From positions 806,001-870,000 of the forward strand of contig NZ_JAIUCZ020000003.1 of the NCBI RefSeq assembly GCF_020176955.2: a DNA stretch of 64,000 nucleotides, in the 5' to 3' direction. The position numbers were made by a program, and so were the translations under genes. The stretch's first letter is position 1, and each line of letters begins with the position of its first letter. The DNA comes from Nocardia sp. alder85J (GTDB lineage: Bacteria > Actinomycetota > Actinomycetes > Mycobacteriales > Mycobacteriaceae). This document shows, one piece after another, positions 17,636-24,958 of this stretch. The notes under the pieces are model-generated. The model ran no database searches and was not told the DNA's origin. It was given only the letters and a program-made list of their open reading frames with translations.

Positions 17636-17938
17636 TCACCAGATACCGCGTTCGAGGGCGCGTTCACGGTCACGCTCCAGCTGCATCCGGCGGCGATGCC
17701 ACCGTTCCTGGTCGCGTTGAGCGCGATCGGCCGCAAGACTGAGGAGACGGCTCAGCTCACGGGCTTCCGCAGCCGACATCGTGACCACGGTTTCGATAGC
17801 CGCGTCACGCACAGCGATCTTCACCTTGTCGCCCTCGAACCGCACCACCGCGTGCCGCTCTTCGGCCTCACTGCCGATCCCCTCCCAATCGCTGCCCCGG
17901 TCCTCTTCGTCGTCCCGGTCGTCCCAATCCGGTGCCAT
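17636..17938 (-). CDS. acidic/basic small protein, paralogue B
   Basis: A 100-residue paralogue of the gene at 17278-17589, starting MAPDWDDRDDEEDRGSDWEG and continuing RHAVVRFEGDKVKIAVRDAA, with a charged helix at the C-terminus (ERDRERALERG). The ATG at 17938 has the same upstream sequence (AAGGAGATTCGTG) as paralogue A. The pair looks like a tandem duplication that included the ribosome site. The function is unknown. Confidence 0.75.
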   Translation of the reverse strand: MAPDWDDRDDEEDRGSDWEGIGSEAEERHAVVRFEGDKVKIAVRDAAIETVVTMSAAEARELSRLLSLAADRAQRDQERWHRRRMQLERDRERALERGIW

Positions 17939-17969
17939 CACGAATCTCCTTGTCTCTGTCGGGTTTTTC

Positions 17970-18395
17970 TCACGCCACTACGGGCGGGTGAGCGGGGGTG
18001 AACAGGCCGGCGTCGTGGGCGGCATCCAGGTCGGTGGGCAACGGCCGCAACAGGGTCTTGTGGCCGGTGGCGCAGTACTTGAACGGGCCGGACACGCTCA
18101 GCAGGGCCGACATGTGCGGTTCGCAATCACCGAGCCACCAGCTACTCACCCGCGCCGCGGTGGTGGCCTGTTCGCGGGTCCGCCACAGCAGGGTCAGCCG
18201 CTCCAGCGCTTCCGGGTGCTGCCACCACTGCCGGCACCACACCGTGTCGATCGTGTCGGTAGCCTGCCTGGCGTACACCACCGACAGGTAACCGGTCACG
18301 AACTCGCCCAGCGACGGCCACGACCGCTGTGGCAACTCCCCGTCCTCACGAATCGAATTGATACGCAACGACTTCCGGGTCGGAATGGTGGTCAT
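17970..18395 (-). CDS. DUF4913 family protein
   Basis: A 141-residue protein with the DUF4913 pattern: WPSLGEFVTGYLSVVYAR, then VWCRQWWQHPEALERLTLLW and SWWLGDCEPHMSALLS. Such proteins are common on actinobacterial plasmids and AICEs, often beside tra genes; their role is unknown. The ATG at 18395 overlaps the stop of the upstream small gene (ATGA), continuing a chain of overlapped genes from tra. Confidence 0.82.
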   Translation of the reverse strand: MTTIPTRKSLRINSIREDGELPQRSWPSLGEFVTGYLSVVYARQATDTIDTVWCRQWWQHPEALERLTLLWRTREQATTAARVSSWWLGDCEPHMSALLSVSGPFKYCATGHKTLLRPLPTDLDAAHDAGLFTPAHPPVVA

Positions 18396-18577
18396 TCGGT
18401 TGCCTCCGAGGGATCGAACAGCGATAGCTGATCGCGGCACGACCACCGCGGCAGCTCCCGCGGCTTCGGTTTCGCCGGCCGATTCTTCGACCGCTGCACC
18501 TGCTCGGCCGCAGCCTTCACGATCGGATTCACCTGCCGGGCAGCCGGGTTCGGCGACTGATTGCTCTTCGCGGTCAC
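18392..18577 (-). CDS. small basic protein of the tra operon
   Basis: A 61-residue protein starting (GTG) VTAKSNQSPNPAARQ and rich in Lys, Arg and Pro, with the tail DQLSLFDPSEATE. Start and stop each overlap a neighbour by four bases (GTGA and ATGA), the best evidence that it is translated. No domain is recognised. Confidence 0.65.
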   Translation of the reverse strand: MTAKSNQSPNPAARQVNPIVKAAAEQVQRSKNRPAKPKPRELPRWSCRDQLSLFDPSEATE

Positions 18578-18693
18578 GCGAGCACCTCCCCGTCGTCGGG
18601 GGACTGCACACCGCACAGGCCCCGGCGGTCGGCGAACTCCCGCAGCCAGATCCGGTCATCCAGCACCGAATCGAAGTCGTCGTAGTGCCTCAC
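18574..18693 (-). CDS. 39-residue protein in the tra operon
   Basis: A very short gene: GTG at 18693 overlapping the tra stop (GTGA), stop overlapping the next GTG at 18577. The product begins VRHYDDFDSVLDDRIWLREF and ends SPDDGEVLA; it is acidic with no domain recognised. The exact end-to-end overlaps support it despite the length. It fills what would otherwise be a hole in the coupled series. Confidence 0.6.
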   Translation of the reverse strand: MRHYDDFDSVLDDRIWLREFADRRGLCGVQSPDDGEVLA

Positions 18694-20021
18694 GCCGCCA
18701 CCGCCGCACCATCACCGGGGATCTCGTCGTCGCCGAGGTCGTCCGGATCGAACCCGGAGTAGTCCTCGGACGGGCCGGTGATCACCGGAGCCGGGGAATA
18801 CGTGGCGACGATCGCGTCCGCGGTGGCGTCGTCGACCCAGAACGCCCGGACCCGCACGAACTCCGCGGTACCGTCCTCTCCGACGAACGCGACACCCGGG
18901 GTGTTCTCCGAGATCCGGTCGCACCGTGCACCGCGATCCCGGGCGCCCTGCCCGTGCACCATGGCCGTCTGAGTCGGTTCGTCCAGCCGCAGGCCGACAC
19001 GGATCGGGAACAACTGCCGGTTGGGCATCGTCTCCTTGGACGGGTCCTGCAACGCCGCCACCACCGATACCGCCGCCGCACGGCCCTGCGACAACAGCAG
19101 GCCGGTCAGGCGCCGGAACTCCTGCTGCTCCTCACGGGTGGCGTACGACGACAGCGACGCTGCCTCATCGATGATGATCAGGATCAACGGCTCATCGGCG
19201 GTCGGGACGTGCTTGCGGGTGCCGGCGGCACGCATACTCGCCAGCCGGTTCCGCATCGTGTCCACCGCTTCGGCGAGCATCGCGAGGATGGTGGTGGAGT
19301 CGGTGGTGAACCGAACGAACAGCTTGTCCTCACCGCGGCCGAACTCCGCACCGCCTTTCGGGTCCGCCATCCACACGTCCACCAACCCCGTCTTGATCGC
19401 GGGACCGATCCCGGCGAGGATCGACCAGATCACCGAGCCCTTCCCCGAGCCCATCGCACCCGCGACGAGGGTGTGCCCGTACAGCAGCCGCAACCGCCAC
19501 AGGCCACCGTCCTCGCGGATACCGATCGGGACCGCCTCCAGGTCCACCACGTCGGGGGCCGCCGCCGGCAACGGTGCCGGGGCAGCGAGGACATCGAACG
19601 TCCTCACCTGGAGACGGACGAATCCCGGAAACGCTTGCACCGCAGTCACTTCCGGAACCCCGATGTACTGGGCCAACGCATCCAGGGTGCCTGCGTCGGT
19701 CCAGGTCTTGAGGTTCTGCCCACCGCGCAACTGCACCTCCGCGTCGAGACCGTGGGTGGTGTAGACGACGTCGGTGACGTGCGGGAACCCGTGCTCGGCC
19801 GACCCGAGTCCCAGTGCCAGCCACATGTGCTGTTCCTGCGCCCGGTTGCAGAAACACAGCACCGCCGGCCGGAGCTCCACCGGAGCAGCCGCCACGTAAT
19901 CACCCGTGGCAGGCGCCGCGGCTTTCGCCGGGGTGCGGGACCAGCGCAGCATTTTCGCGCCGGCCAGCAACACCGTCCCACCGGTGATCAACGCGCGCGC
20001 CATTTCCACCTCGGGGATCAC
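18690..20021 (-). CDS. tra: FtsK/SpoIIIE-like conjugative DNA translocase
   Basis: A 443-residue motor protein of the TraSA/TraB type that moves double-stranded DNA between mycelial cells. Walker A is VAGAMGSGKGSVIWS near residue 185, Walker B is LILIIIDEAASL near residue 275, and ALQDPSKETMPNRQLFPIRV is typical of FtsK-like domains. Only a short N-terminal hydrophobic stretch is present. It overlaps the upstream gene by four bases (ATGA) and heads a chain of coupled small genes. Confidence 0.92.
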   Translation of the reverse strand: MIPEVEMARALITGGTVLLAGAKMLRWSRTPAKAAAPATGDYVAAAPVELRPAVLCFCNRAQEQHMWLALGLGSAEHGFPHVTDVVYTTHGLDAEVQLRGGQNLKTWTDAGTLDALAQYIGVPEVTAVQAFPGFVRLQVRTFDVLAAPAPLPAAAPDVVDLEAVPIGIREDGGLWRLRLLYGHTLVAGAMGSGKGSVIWSILAGIGPAIKTGLVDVWMADPKGGAEFGRGEDKLFVRFTTDSTTILAMLAEAVDTMRNRLASMRAAGTRKHVPTADEPLILIIIDEAASLSSYATREEQQEFRRLTGLLLSQGRAAAVSVVAALQDPSKETMPNRQLFPIRVGLRLDEPTQTAMVHGQGARDRGARCDRISENTPGVAFVGEDGTAEFVRVRAFWVDDATADAIVATYSPAPVITGPSEDYSGFDPDDLGDDEIPGDGAAVAA

Positions 20022-20347
20022 TGGACACCCCCGGTGGTGGGGCGGGACAGGTCGCAGAACAGTGGGCAGCCGTGGGCATCCGCGGGCGGTAACGGCGGCT
20101 CATTACAGAACATCCAGCACGCCGGACCGGCGATCGAATCCGGGACCGGGGACACCGGCACCGCCGAAGGCGTGGACGAGGCGGTCGGTGCCTCGAGGGA
20201 AGCAGAGACCGGCGACGAGTGAGCGGGGGCCGAGTGGTGGGACACCAGAGCCAGGCCGACGCCGGCGGAGATCACCACCACCCCGACACCGGTGACGATG
20301 CCCGGCAGGACACCGGGACCCGAACGTGGACGCGCAGAAACAGACAT
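20018..20347 (-). CDS. small membrane protein upstream of tra
   Basis: A 109-residue protein with one transmembrane helix (GIVTGVGVVVISAGVGLALV, residues ~16-35), a Ser/Pro/Ala-rich spacer and a C-terminal segment with four cysteines (CWMFCNEPPLPPADAHGCPLFC). The CxxxC and CxxxC pairs could bind metal or form disulphides. The ATG at 20347 has GGAGGGG just upstream. The stop overlaps tra. It may be a spread or mating-pore accessory protein, by position only. Confidence 0.75.
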   Translation of the reverse strand: MSVSARPRSGPGVLPGIVTGVGVVVISAGVGLALVSHHSAPAHSSPVSASLEAPTASSTPSAVPVSPVPDSIAGPACWMFCNEPPLPPADAHGCPLFCDLSRPTTGGVQ

Positions 20348-20410
20348 CACCCCTCCTCAGGGCGGAAACGAGTTGGAAGACTTGAAGATTCAGAGCCGGA
20401 TGACCCCAGG

Positions 20411-21028
20411 TCACGCACCGGTAACCGGGACCGCCAACGGCAACATCGGCTGCACCACCGCCGCCGGACGACGACGCACCGGAGCAGCAGCAACAGGGGC
20501 AGCGATCACCTCAGGCACCGCAGCCGGAACCGGCTCGGGAACCGTGATCGGTTCAGCAGCCGGAATAGGTTCCGGCACAATCTCATTCACAGGCTCAGAT
20601 GCCGGTTCGGTGACTGGTTCCCGGGCCCGGACCGGAGTACGGAGCAGCAGCGCCAACCCATGCGTGTCGACCAGCAGACCGACCGGAGCGATAGCCGCGA
20701 CCACCGCACACGCCCACCCCGGCAACTCGTGACCGTTGGCGATCGCATGGAGGCTGTTACCGGCCACCGACACAATCGCCCCGACCACCAAGACACCGGT
20801 GAACCAGCGGCGTTCCGTCGACTTCGCCAGCACCAGCACCGCCGCAGTCGCTTGCACGATCGTGCCGTCGATGATCAACGGCAGCAACCAGGCATCCGAG
20901 GACGGGACGTGAGCGAGTTTCGCCAGGTCACGCAAGGTCGAGAAGGACAGGCGGAATGCGGCAGCACCGACACCCACAATCACCAGGACCGCGAACACCC
21001 GCGCCCACCGCATCGCCTTCTCGTTCAT
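20411..21028 (-). CDS. DUF2637 transmembrane protein (Spd-like)
   Basis: A 205-residue protein with four predicted membrane helices (e.g. VFAVLVIVGVGAAAFRLSF and WFTGVLVVGAIVSVAGNSLH) and a long Pro/Glu/Ala tail ending in VRRRPAAVVQPMLPL. DUF2637 proteins accompany tra genes in AICEs and Streptomyces plasmids and are thought to help intramycelial spread. The ATG at 21028 (MNEKAMRWARVF) fits the family better than the upstream GTG/ATG options. Confidence 0.85.
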   Translation of the reverse strand: MNEKAMRWARVFAVLVIVGVGAAAFRLSFSTLRDLAKLAHVPSSDAWLLPLIIDGTIVQATAAVLVLAKSTERRWFTGVLVVGAIVSVAGNSLHAIANGHELPGWACAVVAAIAPVGLLVDTHGLALLLRTPVRAREPVTEPASEPVNEIVPEPIPAAEPITVPEPVPAAVPEVIAAPVAAAPVRRRPAAVVQPMLPLAVPVTGA

Positions 21029-21033
21029 GACAA

Positions 21034-21198
21034 TCACTCCCCCGAGTGCCGGGAGCCCGAAGGCCACAGCGCCGCGGACAGCTCCGGCTGGAACCATGCA
21101 TACGACGCGTACAGGCCCACGCTGGTGTTCTCACCGGCCCGGATCTCCACGATCGCCGCCGACACCCTGCGGTTCAGATCCTCATCCACCGGCGACAT
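21034..21198 (-). CDS. 54-residue AICE protein
   Basis: A short protein, MSPVDEDLNRRVSAAIVEIR followed by an aromatic segment (VGLYASYAWFQPELSAALW). Its ATG overlaps the stop of the upstream gene by one base (TGATG) and its stop is five bases before the DUF2637 start. The function is unknown. Coding is supported by the overlap and the absence of a gap. Confidence 0.7.
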   Translation of the reverse strand: MSPVDEDLNRRVSAAIVEIRAGENTSVGLYASYAWFQPELSAALWPSGSRHSGE

Positions 21199-21449
21199 CA
21201 CGCCACCGCCTTCTCCGCGGCCAGGCGCTCCGCGGCATCGTGCAGCATGACCACGCACTGCACCGCCTCGGCCAGCGCCCGCGCCTCATCGACGCGCATC
21301 GCGAGATACGAGTCCGTACCGGCCAGGTTGATGTGCAGGAAAGCCGGCTGACGACCGCCGTCCTCCGTCACATAACCCGGGTGGTACTCGACCTCGACGC
21401 CCTCACCGCTGTCGCTGGCGAACGTGCTGATGAAAGCCATGACGATCAC
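21198..21449 (-). CDS. 83-residue AICE protein
   Basis: A small protein with GYVTEDGGRQPAFLHINLAG and a C-terminal helix DEARALAEAVQCVVMLHDAA. The GTG at 21449 overlaps the upstream stop (GTGA), matching the coupling used elsewhere in the operon; an ATG three codons downstream is the alternative. No domain is recognised. Confidence 0.75.
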   Translation of the reverse strand: MIVMAFISTFASDSGEGVEVEYHPGYVTEDGGRQPAFLHINLAGTDSYLAMRVDEARALAEAVQCVVMLHDAAERLAAEKAVA

Positions 21450-21880
21450 GCAGCCTTCTCGGCCGCAGCCCGCTTCGCACCCGAGGTATCGCCCATGATC
21501 CCGCTCGCCCGCACATTCCAGGCGATCGACTTGAACTCACCCTGCCCGGACATCTTCGGCTTCACATGCAGACCCTCCAGCACGATCGGCCGCATACCCG
21601 GCGCGATCTCATCCGCCGACGGAACCGGCTGCACATTCGCAACGAACTGAACCTCGAAACTCGCCTGTTTCGAGGACGTCGCCGACGGATCGGTCACCGT
21701 GCCCTTCCACAGACGCAGGCCCGAACCGTTTCCGTCGCTATCCAAATCCACCCGCTGCCGCTTCGGCGCGTTCCGGTCCGAATTGAACTCCGTCACCGGC
21801 TGGATCTCCCCCAGCAGGAACAGACCCATCGGGTACGCCACCTGAAACGGGACCTCGAACCACACATCCTTCAAAGCCAT
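21446..21880 (-). CDS. first gene of the AICE leftward operon, function unknown
   Basis: A 144-residue protein: MALKDVWFEVPFQVAYPMGL at the N-terminus, then strand-rich segments (SGLRLWKGTVTDPSATSSKQ, FEVQFVANVQPVPSADE) and an Ala-rich tail. It is the promoter-proximal gene of the operon, with AGGGAGA about seven bases before the ATG. It may be a DNA-handling or structural protein by its position, but I recognise no family. Confidence 0.78.
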   Translation of the reverse strand: MALKDVWFEVPFQVAYPMGLFLLGEIQPVTEFNSDRNAPKRQRVDLDSDGNGSGLRLWKGTVTDPSATSSKQASFEVQFVANVQPVPSADEIAPGMRPIVLEGLHVKPKMSGQGEFKSIAWNVRASGIMGDTSGAKRAAAEKAA

Positions 21881-21905
21881 CTCTGATCTCCCTATATCAC
21901 GGTTC

Positions 21906-21921
21906 GGAATTCGTGAATTCC
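21906..21921. promoter_or_regulatory. perfect palindrome in the AICE control region
   Basis: GGAATTC-GT-GAATTCC, two 7-bp arms with a 2-bp centre, 25 bases upstream of the leftward operon start. It is a good operator candidate for the divergent regulator, though no binding data are available. Confidence 0.6.
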
Positions 21922-21972
21922 CTTGCTGTCCTCTACTTTCCGCAGAACAGCGGGACGCCTAAACCTCATAGG

Positions 21973-22010
21973 TGGACTTCTAGAGACGTCTCGGATACTA
22001 TTAAGACGTC
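21973..22010 (+). promoter_or_regulatory. promoter of the AICE regulator with overlapping GACGTC operator repeats
   Basis: A -35-like TGGACT (21973-21978) and a -10-like TACTAT (21996-22001) are 17 bases apart. The 10-bp palindrome GAGACGTCTC (21983-21992) fills the spacer, and a second GACGTC core (22005-22010) lies exactly 20 bases after the first (21985-21990). This layout suggests repression by a protein bound on one face of the helix, probably the XRE-type product itself. Confidence 0.6.
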
Positions 22011-22033
22011 CCTATTCGTCCCGAGGGGTTGAG

Positions 22034-22777
22034 ATGGCGAACGAACGACTGCGCGAAGCACTGCTGCGGACCGGACTCGATATCGAGCACGTCGCGGCAG
22101 AGACTGGCGTCGATCAAAAGACCGTGGAACGGTGGATCACCAAGGGCCGCATGCCATACCCGCGGCATCGACACCGGATCGCTTCACTCGTCCACGAAAC
22201 CGAGTCGTACCTGTGGCCGGCCGCCGTCAGCACCGAACGCCGGGCCGAAATCGCCGGGTCCGAGGTCGTGAAGGTCTACCCACATCGAAGCCTCGTCCCG
22301 ACCGACCTGTGGAATCGACTGCTCAACGACACCAGCGATCGAATCGACGTGCTCGTGCTGGCCGGCCTCTTCTTCGCCGAGGAACCGTCGTTCGCGAAGA
22401 CCATCAAACAGAAAGTCGCCAAAGGGGTTTCGGTCCGCATGCTCTTCGGTGATCCCAACGCGACCGAAGCCAAGAAGCGCAGCGCCGAGGAACGCCTCGC
22501 CGAAGGCACCGTCTCCGCCCGCATCCAAAATGCGCTCGCCCTGATCACGCCACTTGCCCGGATCGACGGCGTCGAACTGCGCTACCACAGCACCACGCTC
22601 TACAACTCGGTGTTCCGCTTCGACGACGAGATGATCGTGAACATGCACGTCTACGGCCTGCCCGGAGCCTACGCGCCGGTCATGCACCTCCGGAAACTCC
22701 CGGGCGGAGATCTATTCGACACCTACACAACAAGTTTCGAGCACGTTTGGGCGACCTCAGAACCCGCACCGATCTGA
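22034..22777 (+). CDS. XRE-type regulator with C-terminal PLD-like region
   Basis: A 247-residue protein. The N-terminal helix-turn-helix (residues ~5-45) includes LDIEHVAAETGVDQKTVERW. The C-terminal two-thirds resembles a PLD-like/DUF5919 region: RIDVLVLAGLFFAEEPSFAK, VSVRMLFGDPNATEAKKRSA and FDDEMIVNMHVYGLPGAYAP, without an obvious HKD motif. The ATG at 22034 follows a GAGGGG-like site. It is divergent from the leftward operon and 13 bases before the Nudix gene, so it probably regulates the element, in the place of KorSA-type repressors. Confidence 0.8.
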   Translation: MANERLREALLRTGLDIEHVAAETGVDQKTVERWITKGRMPYPRHRHRIASLVHETESYLWPAAVSTERRAEIAGSEVVKVYPHRSLVPTDLWNRLLNDTSDRIDVLVLAGLFFAEEPSFAKTIKQKVAKGVSVRMLFGDPNATEAKKRSAEERLAEGTVSARIQNALALITPLARIDGVELRYHSTTLYNSVFRFDDEMIVNMHVYGLPGAYAPVMHLRKLPGGDLFDTYTTSFEHVWATSEPAPI

Positions 22778-22790
22778 AAGGCGTTGTGAC

Positions 22791-23261
22791 ATGGCACGAG
22801 TCGACTACTACGAAGATCCGAACGCCCCAGTGGCCAACAGCCTCAAAGTAGCGGTCAGCGCGTTCGTCCGCGACCGCGATGGGCGGGTGCTGATGATCCG
22901 CCGGACCGACAACGACCTGTACTCCATCCCCGGCGGTGGCATGGAAGTCGGCGAGACCGTCAGCGAAGCAGTCGCCAGAGAAGTCCGCGAAGAGACCGGA
23001 ATTACGGTGCAGCCCAAGGAGATCCTCGGAATATTCTCTAACCCGGGGCACGTGGTCGCCTACGACGACGGCGAAGTCCGCCAGGAATTTTCCATCTGCT
23101 TCGCCGCCGACCCTGTCGCAGGCCAGCCGCAGACCAGCTCGGAGTCCAAAGAAGTGCTGTGGGTCGAGCCAGCCGACCTCCCGACGCTGAACATCCACCC
23201 GTCGATCATGGCTCGCATACGGTCCGGCCTGGAGAAGAACCCCGAACCCTACTTCACCTGA
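22791..23261 (+). CDS. Nudix protein resembling pSAM2 immunity factor Pif
   Basis: A 156-residue Nudix hydrolase with a complete box: GGGMEVGETVSEAVAREVRE then ETGI (G-x5-E-x7-RE-U-x-EE-x-G-U). Conserved flanks are FVRDRDGRVLMIRRTDNDLY and VLWVEPADLPTLNIHPSI. In pSAM2 a Nudix-motif protein, Pif, blocks redundant transfer between donors; finding one here beside the regulator of the same type of element suggests the same job. The substrate is unknown. The last 13 bases overlap the convergent HD gene. Confidence 0.82.
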   Translation: MARVDYYEDPNAPVANSLKVAVSAFVRDRDGRVLMIRRTDNDLYSIPGGGMEVGETVSEAVAREVREETGITVQPKEILGIFSNPGHVVAYDDGEVRQEFSICFAADPVAGQPQTSSESKEVLWVEPADLPTLNIHPSIMARIRSGLEKNPEPYFT

Positions 23262-23788
23262 TCGTGAAGGCGAACCTCGGTCCGGCCCACCGCAGCCTGT
23301 AGTTCGTCTTTGGCCTCACGAAGCGACTGCGACACCACGTCACCGTCCCCATAGCGCGCGAACACCTCGGCGAGCCGAGCACCCAGTGTCGTTTCCATGC
23401 CGTCCGGCGTCGTCGTCATGTCCGCCCACCACAACGCATCCCGCAATGCCGTCCGCTCATCCGGCCAGTCGACCACCAAACCGCGGCGCCTAGCCTCCAC
23501 GCACGCACAAGAGTGATGAGCCACCAGCGCACTTACCCGCTCCGGCATCCCCAGCTTCGCGCAATAGTCGGCGCCGTCAACCGGGTGGAATCCAGTTCTG
23601 ACCAGATCCGGCGAGTAACCGACGTCGTGCAACCAGGCCGCCGCGACCAGGACCGCGCCGTCGTCCACCACCCCGACCGCGGACATCGCTCGAGCTGCCA
23701 CGCCTTGCACATGCCGCCACCGGCGCGGCAGCCCGATCAGCTGTTCACGTGCGACGCTCGACGCCCAATCGACCAGTTCCGTCCCCAT
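23249..23788 (-). CDS. HD-domain phosphohydrolase-like protein
   Basis: A 179-residue protein with HD-domain metal ligands: RRWRHVQGVAARAM (first His), AAWLHDVGYSPDLV (HD) and a later ALVAHHSCA. It starts MGTELVDWASSVAREQL. HD proteins hydrolyse nucleotides or phosphomonoesters; the target here is unknown. It converges on the Nudix gene with a 13-base overlap at the 3' ends. Similar HD proteins occur in other actinobacterial AICEs as accessory genes. Confidence 0.82.
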   Translation of the reverse strand: MGTELVDWASSVAREQLIGLPRRWRHVQGVAARAMSAVGVVDDGAVLVAAAWLHDVGYSPDLVRTGFHPVDGADYCAKLGMPERVSALVAHHSCACVEARRRGLVVDWPDERTALRDALWWADMTTTPDGMETTLGARLAEVFARYGDGDVVSQSLREAKDELQAAVGRTEVRLHDQVK

Positions 23789-24269
23789 GTCTCCACCGTA
23801 TCGGGCGACCAGCCGTACCGACGTCGTCCGATCGCGTGACCAGCTCGCAGCAGACATTGCCGAATTTCGCTCTATGGGTTCAAGGGCGGCAGCGGCCCTA
23901 CGGGCCGCCACCGCCACGCACGACGCGCGCGCAGCTCCCAAAAAGCGGTCGCCGCGGCGCGTCGGCGCGTCGGTGGCCGCCCTTCACGCCGCTACCGCCA
24001 GTTCCCGCCGACTCACCTTGCAATAACCGAGGCAGTGCCGGGCACGCGGCGAGCCGTACCCGACTCGGCCTCCCGCAGTCGATCCCGCGGTGCCTATCCC
24101 CGTCCCGGTCGACCGGCCGTGGTCGCCAGCAACACCGACTCCCACCCCGGCAGAACCGGACAGCCGCTATTCAGTACGGCCCCAACGCCTCTCAAGCCGG
24201 AAGTGCTCTTTACCGAAAAATGGCTGTACGGGCCGATGCCTAGCGCCATAGCCTTGTCCCGTGCCCAAG
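23789..24269. other. gene-free segment in the AICE
   Basis: About 480 bases upstream of the leftward HD gene with no reading frame that looks coding. A GC-rich hairpin (GCGGCCC-TAC-GGGCCGC, within 23892-23908) is the only structure seen. Promoters for the HD gene and the following small gene may lie here. Confidence 0.5.
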
Positions 24270-24422
24270 ATGCAGATTGCCGAACGGTGCCAAGCGTGTG
24301 GTGAACAGCTGTGGCAGAACTACCGGATCCGCAAGAACCCGAGTTTCGGACCGCGCAGTCAAGAACGCTTTTACGACGGTTCACCTCGATGCGAATCGCC
24401 CGAGTGCCGTCCTGCGAAATGA
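24270..24422 (+). CDS. small zinc-finger-like protein
   Basis: A 50-residue frame starting MQIAERCQACGEQLWQNYRI and ending SPRCESPECRPAK, so two cysteine pairs (CxxC and CxxxxC) flank a basic, aromatic middle. That spacing suits a single zinc ribbon. A GTG three codons upstream (24261) could also start it. Codon use is GC-rich but less strongly third-position biased than in neighbours. It may be a small DNA- or RNA-binding protein of the element; the evidence is the cysteine pattern only. Confidence 0.45.
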   Translation: MQIAERCQACGEQLWQNYRIRKNPSFGPRSQERFYDGSPRCESPECRPAK

Positions 24423-24480
24423 TCCCCGCTGGTCGGCGGTGCCCCGAACACCGACGACCAGCCTCACAATTCGTTCTCGG

Positions 24481-24684
24481 CTACCCCTCGGGGCCGGGCC
24501 GGCGGGTAAACAGCGCCAAGACTGCCACCAGCACGGTCACCGAGTCGGGCCAGCCAACAAGCAGGCCGGCAGTACCTCCAAGGCTGACCGCCAAGGCAAG
24601 TGCCACCAAGGGGTGGACACCCGGCCTCGGCCGCTTCGGGCCTGAATCAGAATCTCCAGTACCGAGCTTTCGCGATAGGCTCAC
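24481..24684 (-). CDS. small two-helix membrane protein
   Basis: A 67-residue product with a charged N-terminus (MSLSRKLGTGDSDSGPKRPR) and two hydrophobic segments (VHPLVALALAVSLGGTAGLL and PDSVTVLVAVLALF) ending in a short basic tail. The GTG at 24684 has GAGAGGAG about ten bases upstream. It is close to the IS21 left end. The function is unknown. Confidence 0.5.
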   Translation of the reverse strand: MSLSRKLGTGDSDSGPKRPRPGVHPLVALALAVSLGGTAGLLVGWPDSVTVLVAVLALFTRRPGPEG

Positions 24685-24791
24685 GTGGCCCGTTCTCCTC
24701 TCATCCGTTGGATCAATGGGCTCAGCGGCCTCCGCCTGCTCGAATCAGGCGGTGGGCCGCGCTTGTCCTCCGACAAAGAATCTGTCGGGTA

Positions 24792-24848
24792 TGTCGGCTG
24801 CCAGGTGGAAGGGACCACCTGGGAGCTGGTTTAGCCAGGAGCATGGGA
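24792..24848 (+). repeat. IS21 left terminal repeat
   Basis: Begins TGTCGGCTGCCAGGTGG and continues with GGGACCACCTG, GGTTTAGCCAGGAGCATGGG. Further partial copies of the GGGACC-type unit lie at 24864-24910. Confidence 0.8.
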
Positions 24849-24958
24849 CCACCTGTTAGCCAGTGATGGGACCGCCTGACCGGCAGGTTTTGCCAAGTTA
24901 TGGGACCACTCCGGTGTGGTAGCTGGGGGTTCCGGTCGCTCGGCCGCTGTATTGGCGG

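Noticed and set aside
18561..20222. Long open frame antisense to the tra translocase
   Set aside because: It mirrors a high-GC gene; the translation is rich in Arg, His and Gly without domains, while the opposite strand gives clear Walker motifs.
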